A stretch of 64,000 nucleotides of DNA from Clostridia bacterium (GTDB taxonomy: Bacteria > Bacillota > Clostridia > Oscillospirales > Acutalibacteraceae). The translations under genes and the position numbers were made by a program. The DNA is taken from NCBI GenBank assembly GCA_017516745.1, contig JAFXBF010000011.1:124001-188000 (forward strand), given 5' to 3'. Below the pieces are notes generated by a model. The model searched no databases. It was not told where the DNA came from and saw nothing but the letters and a program-made list of their open reading frames with translations. Shown one piece after another: positions 8,281-16,359 of this stretch (the first letter of the stretch is position 1; every line of letters starts with the position of its first letter).

Positions 8281-8408
8281 TACACCTCATCAGTCACCTA
8301 CGGTGACAGCTTCCCCTCAGTAGGGGAAGCCATTAGCTATAGCAGTAACCTTTCTTGCCTTCCCCTTGAGGGGAAGGGGGACCGCCGAACGGCGGTGGAT
8401 GAGGTGTA
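8281..8408. repeat. MITE-like element with nested hairpins
   Basis: A 128-bp element bounded by perfect 10-bp inverted ends, TACACCTCAT (8281-8290) and ATGAGGTGTA (8399-8408). Inside are smaller palindromes: CACCTACGGTG, CTTCCCCT/AGGGGAAG twice, and ACCGCC/GGCGGT. There is no coding capacity. It fills the 311-bp gap between the convergent phosphoesterase and thyX genes together with the repeat just before it. Compact palindromic elements of this kind are common in gut Clostridia. Confidence 0.65.
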
Positions 8409-8481
8409 CAAAAGAGGTCTACAAACTCTATTTTGTAGACATGAAAAAACGGCAGAGGAATCAACCCCTGCCGTTAAACTT

Positions 8482-9846
8482 TTATATGCTGTATTTTGCT
8501 TTAATTTCCGTTGCTCTGCCGCAGGAAAGTCTTCCTTCGGGGCAGAAGCCGTCTGCGTAGCAGCTCGGGCCGTATTTGCCGAAAAGCTCGGGCTCTTCGC
8601 TGCGGAGAATTTCGAGCATTCTGTTAGCGTAAATCTGAATTTCCCACTGTGCTCTTGTGCAGCTTCTCAGCTTCATAAACAGTAACAGCTCACGGGCGTT
8701 CATTGTGGAAACAATGCTCAGCGTGTTACCGCTTAAAATAAGGTAGGGGAGTGCTTCCTCTTCGCCTGCCGCCTTTAATTCATCAAAAAGGGCAACGGCT
8801 GAATTGAAGGCGTTGTTGTAGGCCTCAAGCATTTCGGACTTTGCCTTTATGCTCTCGGGCATAACCCAATTCTGTCGGTCAACTGTATCGAGTGAAGGCA
8901 CCTGAATTGAGTGAATTCTGTGGCGTGCAAAGTGGGTGAGGGTTGAAAGAGAAACCTTATTGAGTGCGAAAGTAAACTGCACGCTCTCTAACGCTCTCGG
9001 ACGTGAGCAGTTAAGCACGGCATCAATAATCTGCTTTCTTGTGTCTTTGTTTTCAACCGCTGATTTTATGTCGCTTGCGGAAAATGTGTTGTTTTCAAGC
9101 ATTGCGGCTGTTGCAACGGTCTTTGCCGCATCCTTACTGCCGCCTATGTATTCAACAAGTTCAGCTTCTGTTTTGGGGGTCTTGGCAATAAAGCTGAGGT
9201 CAACCGTGTCGTTCTTTTTCGGTTTTCTTTCTTCAAAGCCCGTGAGCACACCGGGTGCAATTTCTCTTGCCTGTGCAAGAAGCTGTTCACCCAACGCCTT
9301 GATTTCGGGGCACTTGCTGCCTCTGCCGTGGAGCATTGCGTGAAGCACGTGCAGCAGCTCTCTGCCGTTTAACGAGCAGAAGAAGTTGCTCAAAAAGCAG
9401 TAGGGCAGAACAAAGCGGGCATCTTCCTTCGGAATTTCGTTATCCGTAAGGAGCTTGTATGTTTCAAAAAGAGACTCGATTGTTTGCTGATATTTTGCCT
9501 TGTTCTCTTGTGTCTTGAACTCGGGCACATAGTAGCCTGCATCGTAAAAATCAACATAACGGCGTGACTTGACTGTAAAGGAAGCAAGCCTGAACTCAAT
9601 CATAAACTGTTCAACGATAACGGAAACATCGTTGAAAGCAAGGTTGAACATAATGTGCTCAACCGTGGAGTTGTGGCCGGAACGTGTAACCTTGTCGATA
9701 AGGCTTGCGTTCTTTTCATCGTCCTGCGATTTTTCCCATATTCCGAGTGCGTTGCCGGGCTGGGTTGAAATTCTGCCTGCGGCGGCACACATTTTTTCCT
9801 TGCATTCGCTTGCGCTTAAAATATAAACACCGGGTCTGAAATCCAT
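8482..9846 (-). CDS. thyX: Double-length FAD-dependent thymidylate synthase (ThyX-like)
   Basis: A 454-residue protein containing two ThyX-like halves, about twice the usual 220-250 residues. ThyX makes dTMP from dUMP using FAD and methylene-tetrahydrofolate. The first half shows HNSTVEHIMFNLAF and RLASFTVKSRRYV, matching part of the ThyX signature RHRxxSxNExSxRY. The second half shows ARHRIHSIQVPSLD and NARELLLFMKLR with AQWEI. Each half keeps different signature residues, so the active site may be shared between them. ATG 9846 is preferred because GGAGGG sits 9-10 nt upstream; an upstream ATG at 9879 lacks a site. The only gene on this strand between 1 and 19 kb, with its own promoter. Confidence 0.85.
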   Translation of the reverse strand: MDFRPGVYILSASECKEKMCAAAGRISTQPGNALGIWEKSQDDEKNASLIDKVTRSGHNSTVEHIMFNLAFNDVSVIVEQFMIEFRLASFTVKSRRYVDFYDAGYYVPEFKTQENKAKYQQTIESLFETYKLLTDNEIPKEDARFVLPYCFLSNFFCSLNGRELLHVLHAMLHGRGSKCPEIKALGEQLLAQAREIAPGVLTGFEERKPKKNDTVDLSFIAKTPKTEAELVEYIGGSKDAAKTVATAAMLENNTFSASDIKSAVENKDTRKQIIDAVLNCSRPRALESVQFTFALNKVSLSTLTHFARHRIHSIQVPSLDTVDRQNWVMPESIKAKSEMLEAYNNAFNSAVALFDELKAAGEEEALPYLILSGNTLSIVSTMNARELLLFMKLRSCTRAQWEIQIYANRMLEILRSEEPELFGKYGPSCYADGFCPEGRLSCGRATEIKAKYSI

Positions 9847-9889
9847 TTTCTTTTCCCTCCGAGTGAGCGTTTTAATCATAATTATCTAT

Positions 9890-9918
9890 ATTATAAATTT
9901 GCAGAGAAGAAAAGTCAA
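9890..9918 (-). promoter_or_regulatory. Promoter of the ThyX gene
   Basis: Reading the minus strand: TTGACT (9918-9913), a 17-nt spacer and TATAAT (9895-9890). It is divergent from the dideoxysugar operon promoter at 9944-9972. Confidence 0.72.
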
Positions 9919-9943
9919 CTAAAAGATATTCTGTATTTTCCAC

Positions 9944-9972
9944 TTGTAAAGGTAACGGTATAGTGATATAAT
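9944..9972 (+). promoter_or_regulatory. Promoter of the CDP-dideoxyhexose operon
   Basis: TTGTAA (9944-9949), a 17-nt spacer and TATAAT (9967-9972), 39 bp before rfbF, whose ribosome site AAAAGGGGAAG lies at 9994-10004. Confidence 0.72.
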
Positions 9973-10011
9973 TATACTACTTATATTTATTTTAAAAGGG
10001 GAAGTGTTTAA

Positions 10012-10785
10012 ATGAAGGTTGTAATTCTTGCAGGCGGCTTTGGCACACGTATCAGCGAGGAAAGCCACCTCAAGCCCAAGCCGATGATTGAAATCGGCGG
10101 TATGCCCATTCTCTGGCACATAATGAAAACCTATTCTCACTTCGGCTTTAATGAGTTTATAATCTGCTGCGGTTATATGCAGCACTCGATAAAAGAGTTT
10201 TTTGCGGACTATTATCTGCACAGAAGCGATGTCACCTTTGACTTTTCGAGCGGCGGCGAAATGACGGTGCACAACAACTTTTCCGAGCCGTGGAAGGTAA
10301 CGCTTGTCGATACAGGGTTAAACACAATGACGGGCGGCAGAGTGAAGCGTGTGCAGAAATATATCGGCGATGAAACTTTTATGCTTACCTACGGCGACGG
10401 TGTTGCCGATGTCGATATTAACAAGCTCGTTGAATTTCATAAAGAGAGCGGCAGAATGGCTACGCTTACCGCAATCCGCCTTAATCAGCGTTTCGGCGTA
10501 ATTGATATTGACGAAACCGATGCCGTCAGCGAATTCCGTGAAAAAACCGCACAGGACAGCGGCTTTATCAACGGCGGATATATGGTGCTCGAGCCCGAAA
10601 TATTTGATTTGATTGAGGGCGATTCAACCGTGTTTGAAAAATATCCGCTTGAGCAGGCTGCAAAAATGGGTCAGCTCGGTGCATATAAGCACGATGGCTT
10701 CTGGCAGTGCATGGATACCCTGCGTGACAAACAGCTTCTTGAAAAGCTCTGGGCGGAGAATACTGCGCCTTGGAAACTGTGGTGA
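10012..10785 (+). CDS. rfbF: Glucose-1-phosphate cytidylyltransferase
   Basis: A 257-residue nucleotidyltransferase that makes CDP-glucose from glucose-1-phosphate and CTP, the entry step of the CDP-3,6-dideoxyhexose pathway. The N-terminus has the pyrophosphorylase signature LAGGFGTRISEESHLKPKP (residues 5-23), and LTYGDGVADVD (about 125-135) carries the metal-binding Asp. The length is exactly that of RfbF/DdhA proteins. It is first in an operon whose next gene, 5 bp away, is CDP-glucose 4,6-dehydratase, which confirms CTP use over UTP or dTTP. Confidence 0.95.
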   Translation: MKVVILAGGFGTRISEESHLKPKPMIEIGGMPILWHIMKTYSHFGFNEFIICCGYMQHSIKEFFADYYLHRSDVTFDFSSGGEMTVHNNFSEPWKVTLVDTGLNTMTGGRVKRVQKYIGDETFMLTYGDGVADVDINKLVEFHKESGRMATLTAIRLNQRFGVIDIDETDAVSEFREKTAQDSGFINGGYMVLEPEIFDLIEGDSTVFEKYPLEQAAKMGQLGAYKHDGFWQCMDTLRDKQLLEKLWAENTAPWKLW

Positions 10786-10790
10786 TATGA

Positions 10791-11843
10791 ATGCTTGATT
10801 TATCTTTTTATAAAAATAAACGTGTGCTTGTAACAGGTCATACGGGCTTCAAGGGCTCGTGGCTGAGCCGTATTCTTGTGAATGCCGGTGCTGTTGTCAC
10901 GGGCTATGCCCTTGAACCGCCGACTTCTCCCAGCCTTTTTGAAGCGGCAGATATCGCAGAGGGTATGAATTCCGTTATAGGCGATATTCGTGATTTTGAT
11001 AAGCTGAAAGCGGTTTTTGACGAATTTCAGCCCGAAATCGTTTTCCACCTTGCCGCACAGCCCATTGTTTTAACCTCCTACGAGCAGCCGAAATACACCT
11101 ACGAAACAAATGTTATGGGTACGGTGAATGTGCTTGAATGCGTAAGACTTTGTGAAAGCGTTAAATCCGTGCTCAACGTTACAACGGACAAGGTTTACGA
11201 AAACAACGAAAGAGGTACACCTATGAAAGAGGGTGAGCCACTGGACGGCTTTGACCCGTATTCCAATTCAAAATCCTGCTCGGAGCTGGTGACACATAGC
11301 TTCAAACGCTCGTTTTTCGATAAAGCCGGTGTTGCTGTTTCAACCGCAAGGGCAGGCAACGTTATCGGCGGCGGAGATTTTGCGGACAACCGCATTATAC
11401 CAGACTGTGTTCGTGCGGCTGTAAAGGGCGAGGCAATTGCTTTGCGCAACCCCAATTCCGTGCGACCCTATCAGCACGTTTTGGAGCCGCTTTATGTCTA
11501 TCTTATGATAGCCCAGGCGCAGTATAAGGATATTAAGTTTGCCGATTATTATAACGTCGGCCCGAATGAAACGGACTGCCTTACAACGGGTGAGCTTGTC
11601 GAGCTTTTCTGCGAAAGCTGGGGTGGGGGACAAAGCTACACCGTGCTGAATAAAGAAGGCCCGCACGAAGCCAATTTCTTAAAGCTCGACTGTACCAAAA
11701 TCAAAACAGTTTTCGGCTGGAGTCCGAAATGGAACGCAAAAACAGCCGTTGAAAAGACTGTGGAGTGGACTCGCAGTTGGGCTTCGGGCGAAGACTGTAA
11801 AGCGAAACTCGACCAACAGATAAAAGAGTTTTTTAAAGGATAA
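10791..11843 (+). CDS. rfbG: CDP-glucose 4,6-dehydratase
   Basis: A 350-residue extended short-chain dehydrogenase that turns CDP-glucose into CDP-4-keto-6-deoxyglucose. The NAD fold is RVLVTGHTGFKGSWL (about 9-23). TTDKVYENN (about 128-136) and the catalytic YSNSK (YxxxK, about 154-158) match RfbG/DdhB rather than dTDP-glucose RmlB. It follows rfbF by 5 bp and is followed at 7 bp by a flippase, so one transcript is likely. Confidence 0.94.
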   Translation: MLDLSFYKNKRVLVTGHTGFKGSWLSRILVNAGAVVTGYALEPPTSPSLFEAADIAEGMNSVIGDIRDFDKLKAVFDEFQPEIVFHLAAQPIVLTSYEQPKYTYETNVMGTVNVLECVRLCESVKSVLNVTTDKVYENNERGTPMKEGEPLDGFDPYSNSKSCSELVTHSFKRSFFDKAGVAVSTARAGNVIGGGDFADNRIIPDCVRAAVKGEAIALRNPNSVRPYQHVLEPLYVYLMIAQAQYKDIKFADYYNVGPNETDCLTTGELVELFCESWGGGQSYTVLNKEGPHEANFLKLDCTKIKTVFGWSPKWNAKTAVEKTVEWTRSWASGEDCKAKLDQQIKEFFKG

Positions 11844-11850
11844 ACATTTT

Positions 11851-13062
11851 ATGCAGAAAATGCAGAAAAAATTTGCAACGGATTTTATATGGAGCATCGC
11901 CGCATTGGTAACAATGAACGGCGTGCTTCAGCTTTTTGTTTATCCGCTTCTCAACCGTCATCTTGGCGAAGCCGCCTTCGGAAACGTGCTGTATGTGCTC
12001 GGAATTGTGGCGGTTTTTGCGCCTTCCGTCGGCCTTGCGGCCAACAACATCCGCCTTGTAGAAAGCAGGGAAAGACAAGTTTTAAACGGCGATTCTCTGC
12101 TTGCAATGCTTCCCTTGCTTGCTGTTTCGGGCATAATATTTTTTGCAGTCTGCAACGGCTATTTTGTCGGAGTGTCCGATTATATTATGGCGGCGCTGCT
12201 GATAGTGCTTACAACCCTGCGCTATTACGGCGATGTCGAATACCGTATGACGCTCAATTACAAGGGCTATTTTGTATATTACCTTGTTTTATCCTTCGGT
12301 TATGTTATAGGGGCTTTGCTTTATCCGCTTACAAAAAGCTGGCTTCTTTGCTTCCTTTTAGGCGAAGCGACGGTATGGCTTTTGCTTGTAGTTAAAGGGC
12401 ACATATATAAGCCCCTCAAAAAATCGGAAAACACCGTTGCTGTCAGCAGAAAAGTGCTTGTGCTGGCGGCTTCATATCTGCTTGTCAATATGGTGTTAAA
12501 CCTTGACAGAGTGCTGTTACAGCATTTGATTGATAGTTCAACCGTCACAGTTTATTACGTTGCATCCCTGCTTGGCAAAACGGCGGCGCTTCTTGTCGGC
12601 CCTCTCAACGGTGTTGTTATAGGTCACCTTACAAAGGGCAAAACAAAGCCGATAACAAAAAAGAGCTTTGCAATTGTTTCCGGTGCAGTGCTCCTTGTCG
12701 GTGCAGTGCTTTTTGCAGGCATCAGTATAGTTATGCCGCTGTTTGTAAAACTGCTTTATCCCGATATTTATCTTGATGTTTTATCTGTTTCAACGCTTGC
12801 GAATTTATCGCAGATTATCTGCTTTGCGTCAAGTTTGTTGCTTACAATTATGCTCACCTTCTGCAGCGAAAGGTGGCAGTTTGCAATTCAGCTTGTCTAT
12901 GCAGTTATTTTCCTTGGTTTAAGTGTATTGTTTACAAACAGTAACGGCCTTCAGGGATTTGTTATTGCAAGTCTTGCCGCAAACACTCTGCGCCTTGTGT
13001 TTACCGTCGGTGCAGGCTTGGCTATACTTGTTAAAAAAGAAAAAACTCAGGCGAAGGAGTAA
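11851..13062 (+). CDS. Polysaccharide flippase-like membrane protein (Wzx/MATE-type)
   Basis: A 403-residue integral membrane protein with about 11-12 hydrophobic segments across its length. It opens with KKFATDFIWSIAALVTMNGV, an arrangement seen at the start of oligosaccharide flippases, and has a basic C-terminus (KKEKTQAKE). These proteins move undecaprenyl-linked repeat units across the membrane. Its place inside a sugar-synthesis operon is the main support for that role. Sequence signatures in this family are weak, so the substrate is inferred. Confidence 0.75.
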   Translation: MQKMQKKFATDFIWSIAALVTMNGVLQLFVYPLLNRHLGEAAFGNVLYVLGIVAVFAPSVGLAANNIRLVESRERQVLNGDSLLAMLPLLAVSGIIFFAVCNGYFVGVSDYIMAALLIVLTTLRYYGDVEYRMTLNYKGYFVYYLVLSFGYVIGALLYPLTKSWLLCFLLGEATVWLLLVVKGHIYKPLKKSENTVAVSRKVLVLAASYLLVNMVLNLDRVLLQHLIDSSTVTVYYVASLLGKTAALLVGPLNGVVIGHLTKGKTKPITKKSFAIVSGAVLLVGAVLFAGISIVMPLFVKLLYPDIYLDVLSVSTLANLSQIICFASSLLLTIMLTFCSERWQFAIQLVYAVIFLGLSVLFTNSNGLQGFVIASLAANTLRLVFTVGAGLAILVKKEKTQAKE

Positions 13063-13066
13063 AAAA

Positions 13067-14104
13067 ATGAAATACGGCCGTCTTGTTTTTTCAAGGGAAT
13101 TTGTTTCGTCGTCAACCGTGTGCAACGTCGGCGATTTTGTGCAGACACTCGCAATAGATTTGCTTTACAGGGAAATGGGAATAGCAAAAGAGGAAACGGT
13201 AGATATTCCGTTTCAGTCCCTTGCAAGCTACAAGGGCGAAAAGGTGATTCTGCCTTTAAACGGATATTTTTACTATAACCGTGAATACCCGTCCTTTCCC
13301 TTGTCCGAGGACATAACACCCGTTTTTTTAGGGCTCTATACCACTTCAAAAGAATATCTCAAGCACAGCTCTTTCTGGAAAAAAGCCGGAGTAATCGGCA
13401 GCCGTGACGAAGCAACCTATGAGGCAGTAAAAAAGTACGGCTATGACGCATATCTCACGGGCTGCATGACCGTGCTTTTCCCCAAGCGTGAGAAAGCACC
13501 CGAAAACGGCAAGGTATTTATAGTTGATGCTCACCCGTCAATTGATGCGTATATCCCCGAAGAGATAAAGAAAAACGCCGAATATGTTACCCACGAAATA
13601 ACGGTGAACGATGCCCAAAGTGTTGAAACGCTCACAAAGGAGTGTGAGGCGGCAACACGAAAGGTTTACGAAAGGTATTATAATGAGGCATCATTGGTTA
13701 TTACCTCACGGCTTCACTGTGCTTCGCCTTGTATGGCTATGGGTATACCCGTAATTTTAGTGCGTGACCGTTTTGATGAGCGCTACGGCTGGATTGACAG
13801 ATACCTCCACCTCTATACACCCGACGAATTTGACAAAATTGACTGGTCACCCGAGCCCGTTGATATAGAGGACACAAAAAAAGAAATCAAGGCTATGGCA
13901 ATTTCAATGATAAAACGACAGCCTGATAAAATAAAACTCGAAAAAATACACTCGTACTATATGTCCCGTGACAAAAAGCCGCTTTCCGCATCTTTAATGG
14001 TAAGGGGATATCTGTGGCTGTCACGCTACGCTCCGTTTCTTGCGGATTTTATAAGAACGAAAATTCTTGTGCGTTTTACAATTGCAGGCAAAACCAAGAA
14101 GTGA
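13067..14104 (+). CDS. Polysaccharide pyruvyl transferase family protein
   Basis: A 345-residue protein of the CsaB/WcaK-type family that attaches pyruvate ketals to sugars from PEP, or acts as a related glycan-modifying enzyme. NVGDFVQTLAI near the N-terminus and VITSRLHCASPCMAMGIPVI (about 216-235) are the recognisable motifs; the His of SRLH is characteristic. ATG 13067 is chosen because GAAGGAG (13053-13059) precedes it. The gene begins 4 bp after the flippase and ends 9 bp before rfbH, so it is central to the operon. A pyruvylated or otherwise acidic glycan is implied. Confidence 0.8.
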   Translation: MKYGRLVFSREFVSSSTVCNVGDFVQTLAIDLLYREMGIAKEETVDIPFQSLASYKGEKVILPLNGYFYYNREYPSFPLSEDITPVFLGLYTTSKEYLKHSSFWKKAGVIGSRDEATYEAVKKYGYDAYLTGCMTVLFPKREKAPENGKVFIVDAHPSIDAYIPEEIKKNAEYVTHEITVNDAQSVETLTKECEAATRKVYERYYNEASLVITSRLHCASPCMAMGIPVILVRDRFDERYGWIDRYLHLYTPDEFDKIDWSPEPVDIEDTKKEIKAMAISMIKRQPDKIKLEKIHSYYMSRDKKPLSASLMVRGYLWLSRYAPFLADFIRTKILVRFTIAGKTKK

Positions 14105-14113
14105 GGATAAAAA

Positions 14114-15445
14114 ATGAAAGACGAAAAAACAGCAAGAGAAGAAATACTCAAGGCGGTAGCGGATTACTGCGATGCCTACCACAATAACAAAAAGCCCTTT
14201 GAAGAGGGGCAGAGAATACCCTACGCTTCACGTGTTTATGATAGTTGCGAAATGGTTAATCTCGTTGATTCCGCTCTTGAATTTTGGCTTACCGCCGGCA
14301 GATATACCTCCCAGTTTGAAAAGGGGCTTGCAAAGTACCTCGGCGTGCGCTTTTGTGCCCTTGTCAATTCCGGCTCAAGCGCAAACCTGCTTGCCTTTAT
14401 GACACTCACTTCACCCTTGCTCGGTGAAAGAGCGGTTAAAAGAGGGGACGAGGTTATCACCGTTGCGGCAGGCTTTCCGACTACGGTTACGCCCGTAATT
14501 CAGTTTGGTGCAGTACCCGTTTTTGTGGATGTTACAATTCCGCAGTACAATATTGACGTAACAAAGCTTGAAGAAGCGTTAAGTGAAAAAACCAAGGCTG
14601 TCATGATTGCCCACACCCTCGGCAACCCCTTTGATATCAAGGCGGTAAAGGATTTTTGTGACAGGCACAATCTGTGGCTGATTGAGGATAACTGCGATGC
14701 ACTCGGCTCAAAATACACCCTTGACGGCAAAGAGGGCTTCACGGGCACGTTCGGCGACCTCGGTACATCCAGCTTCTATCCGCCTCACCACATGACTATG
14801 GGTGAGGGCGGTGCGGTCTATACCGATAATCCTTTGCTGTCAAAGATTATGCATTCAATGCGTGACTGGGGTCGTGACTGCTCCTGTGCCTCGGGTCAGG
14901 ATAACCTGTGCGGCCACCGTTTTGACGGTCAGTACGGCGAACTGCCCTACGGCTATGACCATAAATATGTCTATTCCCATTTCGGCTACAACCTAAAGGC
15001 AACCGATTTGCAGGCGGCTGTCGGCTGTGCACAGCTTGAAAAATTCCCGTCCTTTGTAGAAAGAAGAAAGCACAATTTTGCTCGCCTTCTCAAAGCGCTT
15101 GAATGTGTTTCGGATAAGCTCATTCTGCCTGTTGCGTGCGAAAATTCCGACCCGAGCTGGTTCGGCTTCCTGCTCACCTGTAAGGAGGGTGTTGACCGCA
15201 AAAAGGTAGTGCCCTATATCGAAAGCAAGGGCGTACAAACCCGTATGCTCTTTGCAGGCAACCTCACAAAGCACCCCTGTTTTGACGAAATGCGTAAAAT
15301 CGGCGAAGGTTACCGCATAGTAGGCACTCTTGAAAATACCGACAGAATTATGAACGACACCTTCTGGGTCGGCGTTTACCCCGGTATGACGGACGAAATG
15401 ATTGACTATATGGCAAAAACAATAATCGAGGCTGTTAATTTATGA
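14114..15445 (+). CDS. rfbH: CDP-4-keto-6-deoxyglucose 3-dehydratase (E1)
   Basis: A 443-residue PMP-dependent, iron-sulfur enzyme that removes the 3-hydroxyl in 3,6-dideoxyhexose synthesis. It has the aminotransferase fold, but the PLP lysine is replaced by histidine in YPPHHMTMGEGG (about 218-229), which marks this subfamily. A cysteine-rich stretch with DCSCASGQDNLCGH (about 255-268) fits the [2Fe-2S] site. The length matches RfbH/DdhC. The partner reductase (E3, RfbI/AscD) is not in this operon. Its stop overlaps the next start (ATGA). Confidence 0.94.
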   Translation: MKDEKTAREEILKAVADYCDAYHNNKKPFEEGQRIPYASRVYDSCEMVNLVDSALEFWLTAGRYTSQFEKGLAKYLGVRFCALVNSGSSANLLAFMTLTSPLLGERAVKRGDEVITVAAGFPTTVTPVIQFGAVPVFVDVTIPQYNIDVTKLEEALSEKTKAVMIAHTLGNPFDIKAVKDFCDRHNLWLIEDNCDALGSKYTLDGKEGFTGTFGDLGTSSFYPPHHMTMGEGGAVYTDNPLLSKIMHSMRDWGRDCSCASGQDNLCGHRFDGQYGELPYGYDHKYVYSHFGYNLKATDLQAAVGCAQLEKFPSFVERRKHNFARLLKALECVSDKLILPVACENSDPSWFGFLLTCKEGVDRKKVVPYIESKGVQTRMLFAGNLTKHPCFDEMRKIGEGYRIVGTLENTDRIMNDTFWVGVYPGMTDEMIDYMAKTIIEAVNL

Positions 15446-16359
15446 GAGCGGTTGTAACAGGCGCAAGCAGTATGATAGCTTCATCCCTGATACGTCTGCT
15501 TGTGTCAAACGGTCACGAGGTGTTTGCCTTTGTAAGACCCTGTTCAGAAAAACTTGACAATCTAATAAAAAGCGACAGCGTTCACATTATTGAAGCGGAG
15601 CTTTCAGATATGCTATCCGCAAAAAGCAAAATCGGCTGTGACTGCGACGTGCTGTTCCACTTTGCGTGGAGCGGTACAGGCGGCGCAATGAGAAGCAACG
15701 CCGAAATCCAGCAGAAAAACGTGCAATATACGCTTGATGCGGTTGAACTGGCAAAACAGCTCAACTGCAAAACCTTTGTCGGTGCAGGCTCACAGGCGGA
15801 ATACGGCAGGGCAGTGGGTAAGCTCACGCCCGATACACCCTGCAACCCCGAAAACGAGTACGGCAGGGCTAAATTTGAAGCAGGCGAAAAATCCCGTGAA
15901 CTGGCGAAAAACTATGGAATAAAGCACATCTGGCTTCGTGTTTTAAGTGTTTACGGTGTCGGCGATAATGATTTCACAATTACCGTTTCCTCGCTTAAAA
16001 AGCTGCTTAACGGCAAAACGGCAGAATTTACTCCTGCAGAGCAGCTGTGGGATTTTCTGTATTGCGACGATGCCGCAAATGCATTTTACCTTGCTGCCTT
16101 GAAAGGTAAAAACGGTGCTGTCTATACTCTCGGCAGCGGCGAAGCAAAACCGCTTAAAGATTACATTGAAATTATGCGAAAAAACGCAGGCGGTGAAATA
16201 AAGTTAGGCGCTTTGCCTTATAACGAAAATCAGGTTATGTACCTTTGTGCGGATATTTCCGAGCTTACCGCCGATACGGGCTTCAAGCCTCAGATCGGCT
16301 ATGAGGAAGGAATAAGAAGAACAATCAATTGGTTAAAGGAAGTAAAGAGCAATGGATAA
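15442..16359 (+). CDS. NAD-dependent epimerase/dehydratase, probable CDP-dideoxyhexose 4-reductase
   Basis: A 305-residue extended SDR. The nucleotide loop is VVTGASSMIASSLI (about 4-17), a loosened GxxGxxG, and the catalytic pair is EYGRAKFEAG (YxxxK, about 140). In known clusters the gene after rfbH encodes the 4-ketoreductase that makes CDP-abequose (RfbJ) or CDP-paratose (RfbS). Position supports such a role here, but which stereoisomer is formed cannot be told. It overlaps rfbH by 4 bp and the next glycosyltransferase by 8 bp, so all three are translationally coupled. Confidence 0.78.
   Translation: MRAVVTGASSMIASSLIRLLVSNGHEVFAFVRPCSEKLDNLIKSDSVHIIEAELSDMLSAKSKIGCDCDVLFHFAWSGTGGAMRSNAEIQQKNVQYTLDAVELAKQLNCKTFVGAGSQAEYGRAVGKLTPDTPCNPENEYGRAKFEAGEKSRELAKNYGIKHIWLRVLSVYGVGDNDFTITVSSLKKLLNGKTAEFTPAEQLWDFLYCDDAANAFYLAALKGKNGAVYTLGSGEAKPLKDYIEIMRKNAGGEIKLGALPYNENQVMYLCADISELTADTGFKPQIGYEEGIRRTINWLKEVKSNG

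Noticed and set aside
8221-8685. A 154-residue plus-strand frame after the phosphoesterase
   Set aside because: It crosses a repeat element and the 3' end of the ThyX gene on the other strand; no start signal is seen.
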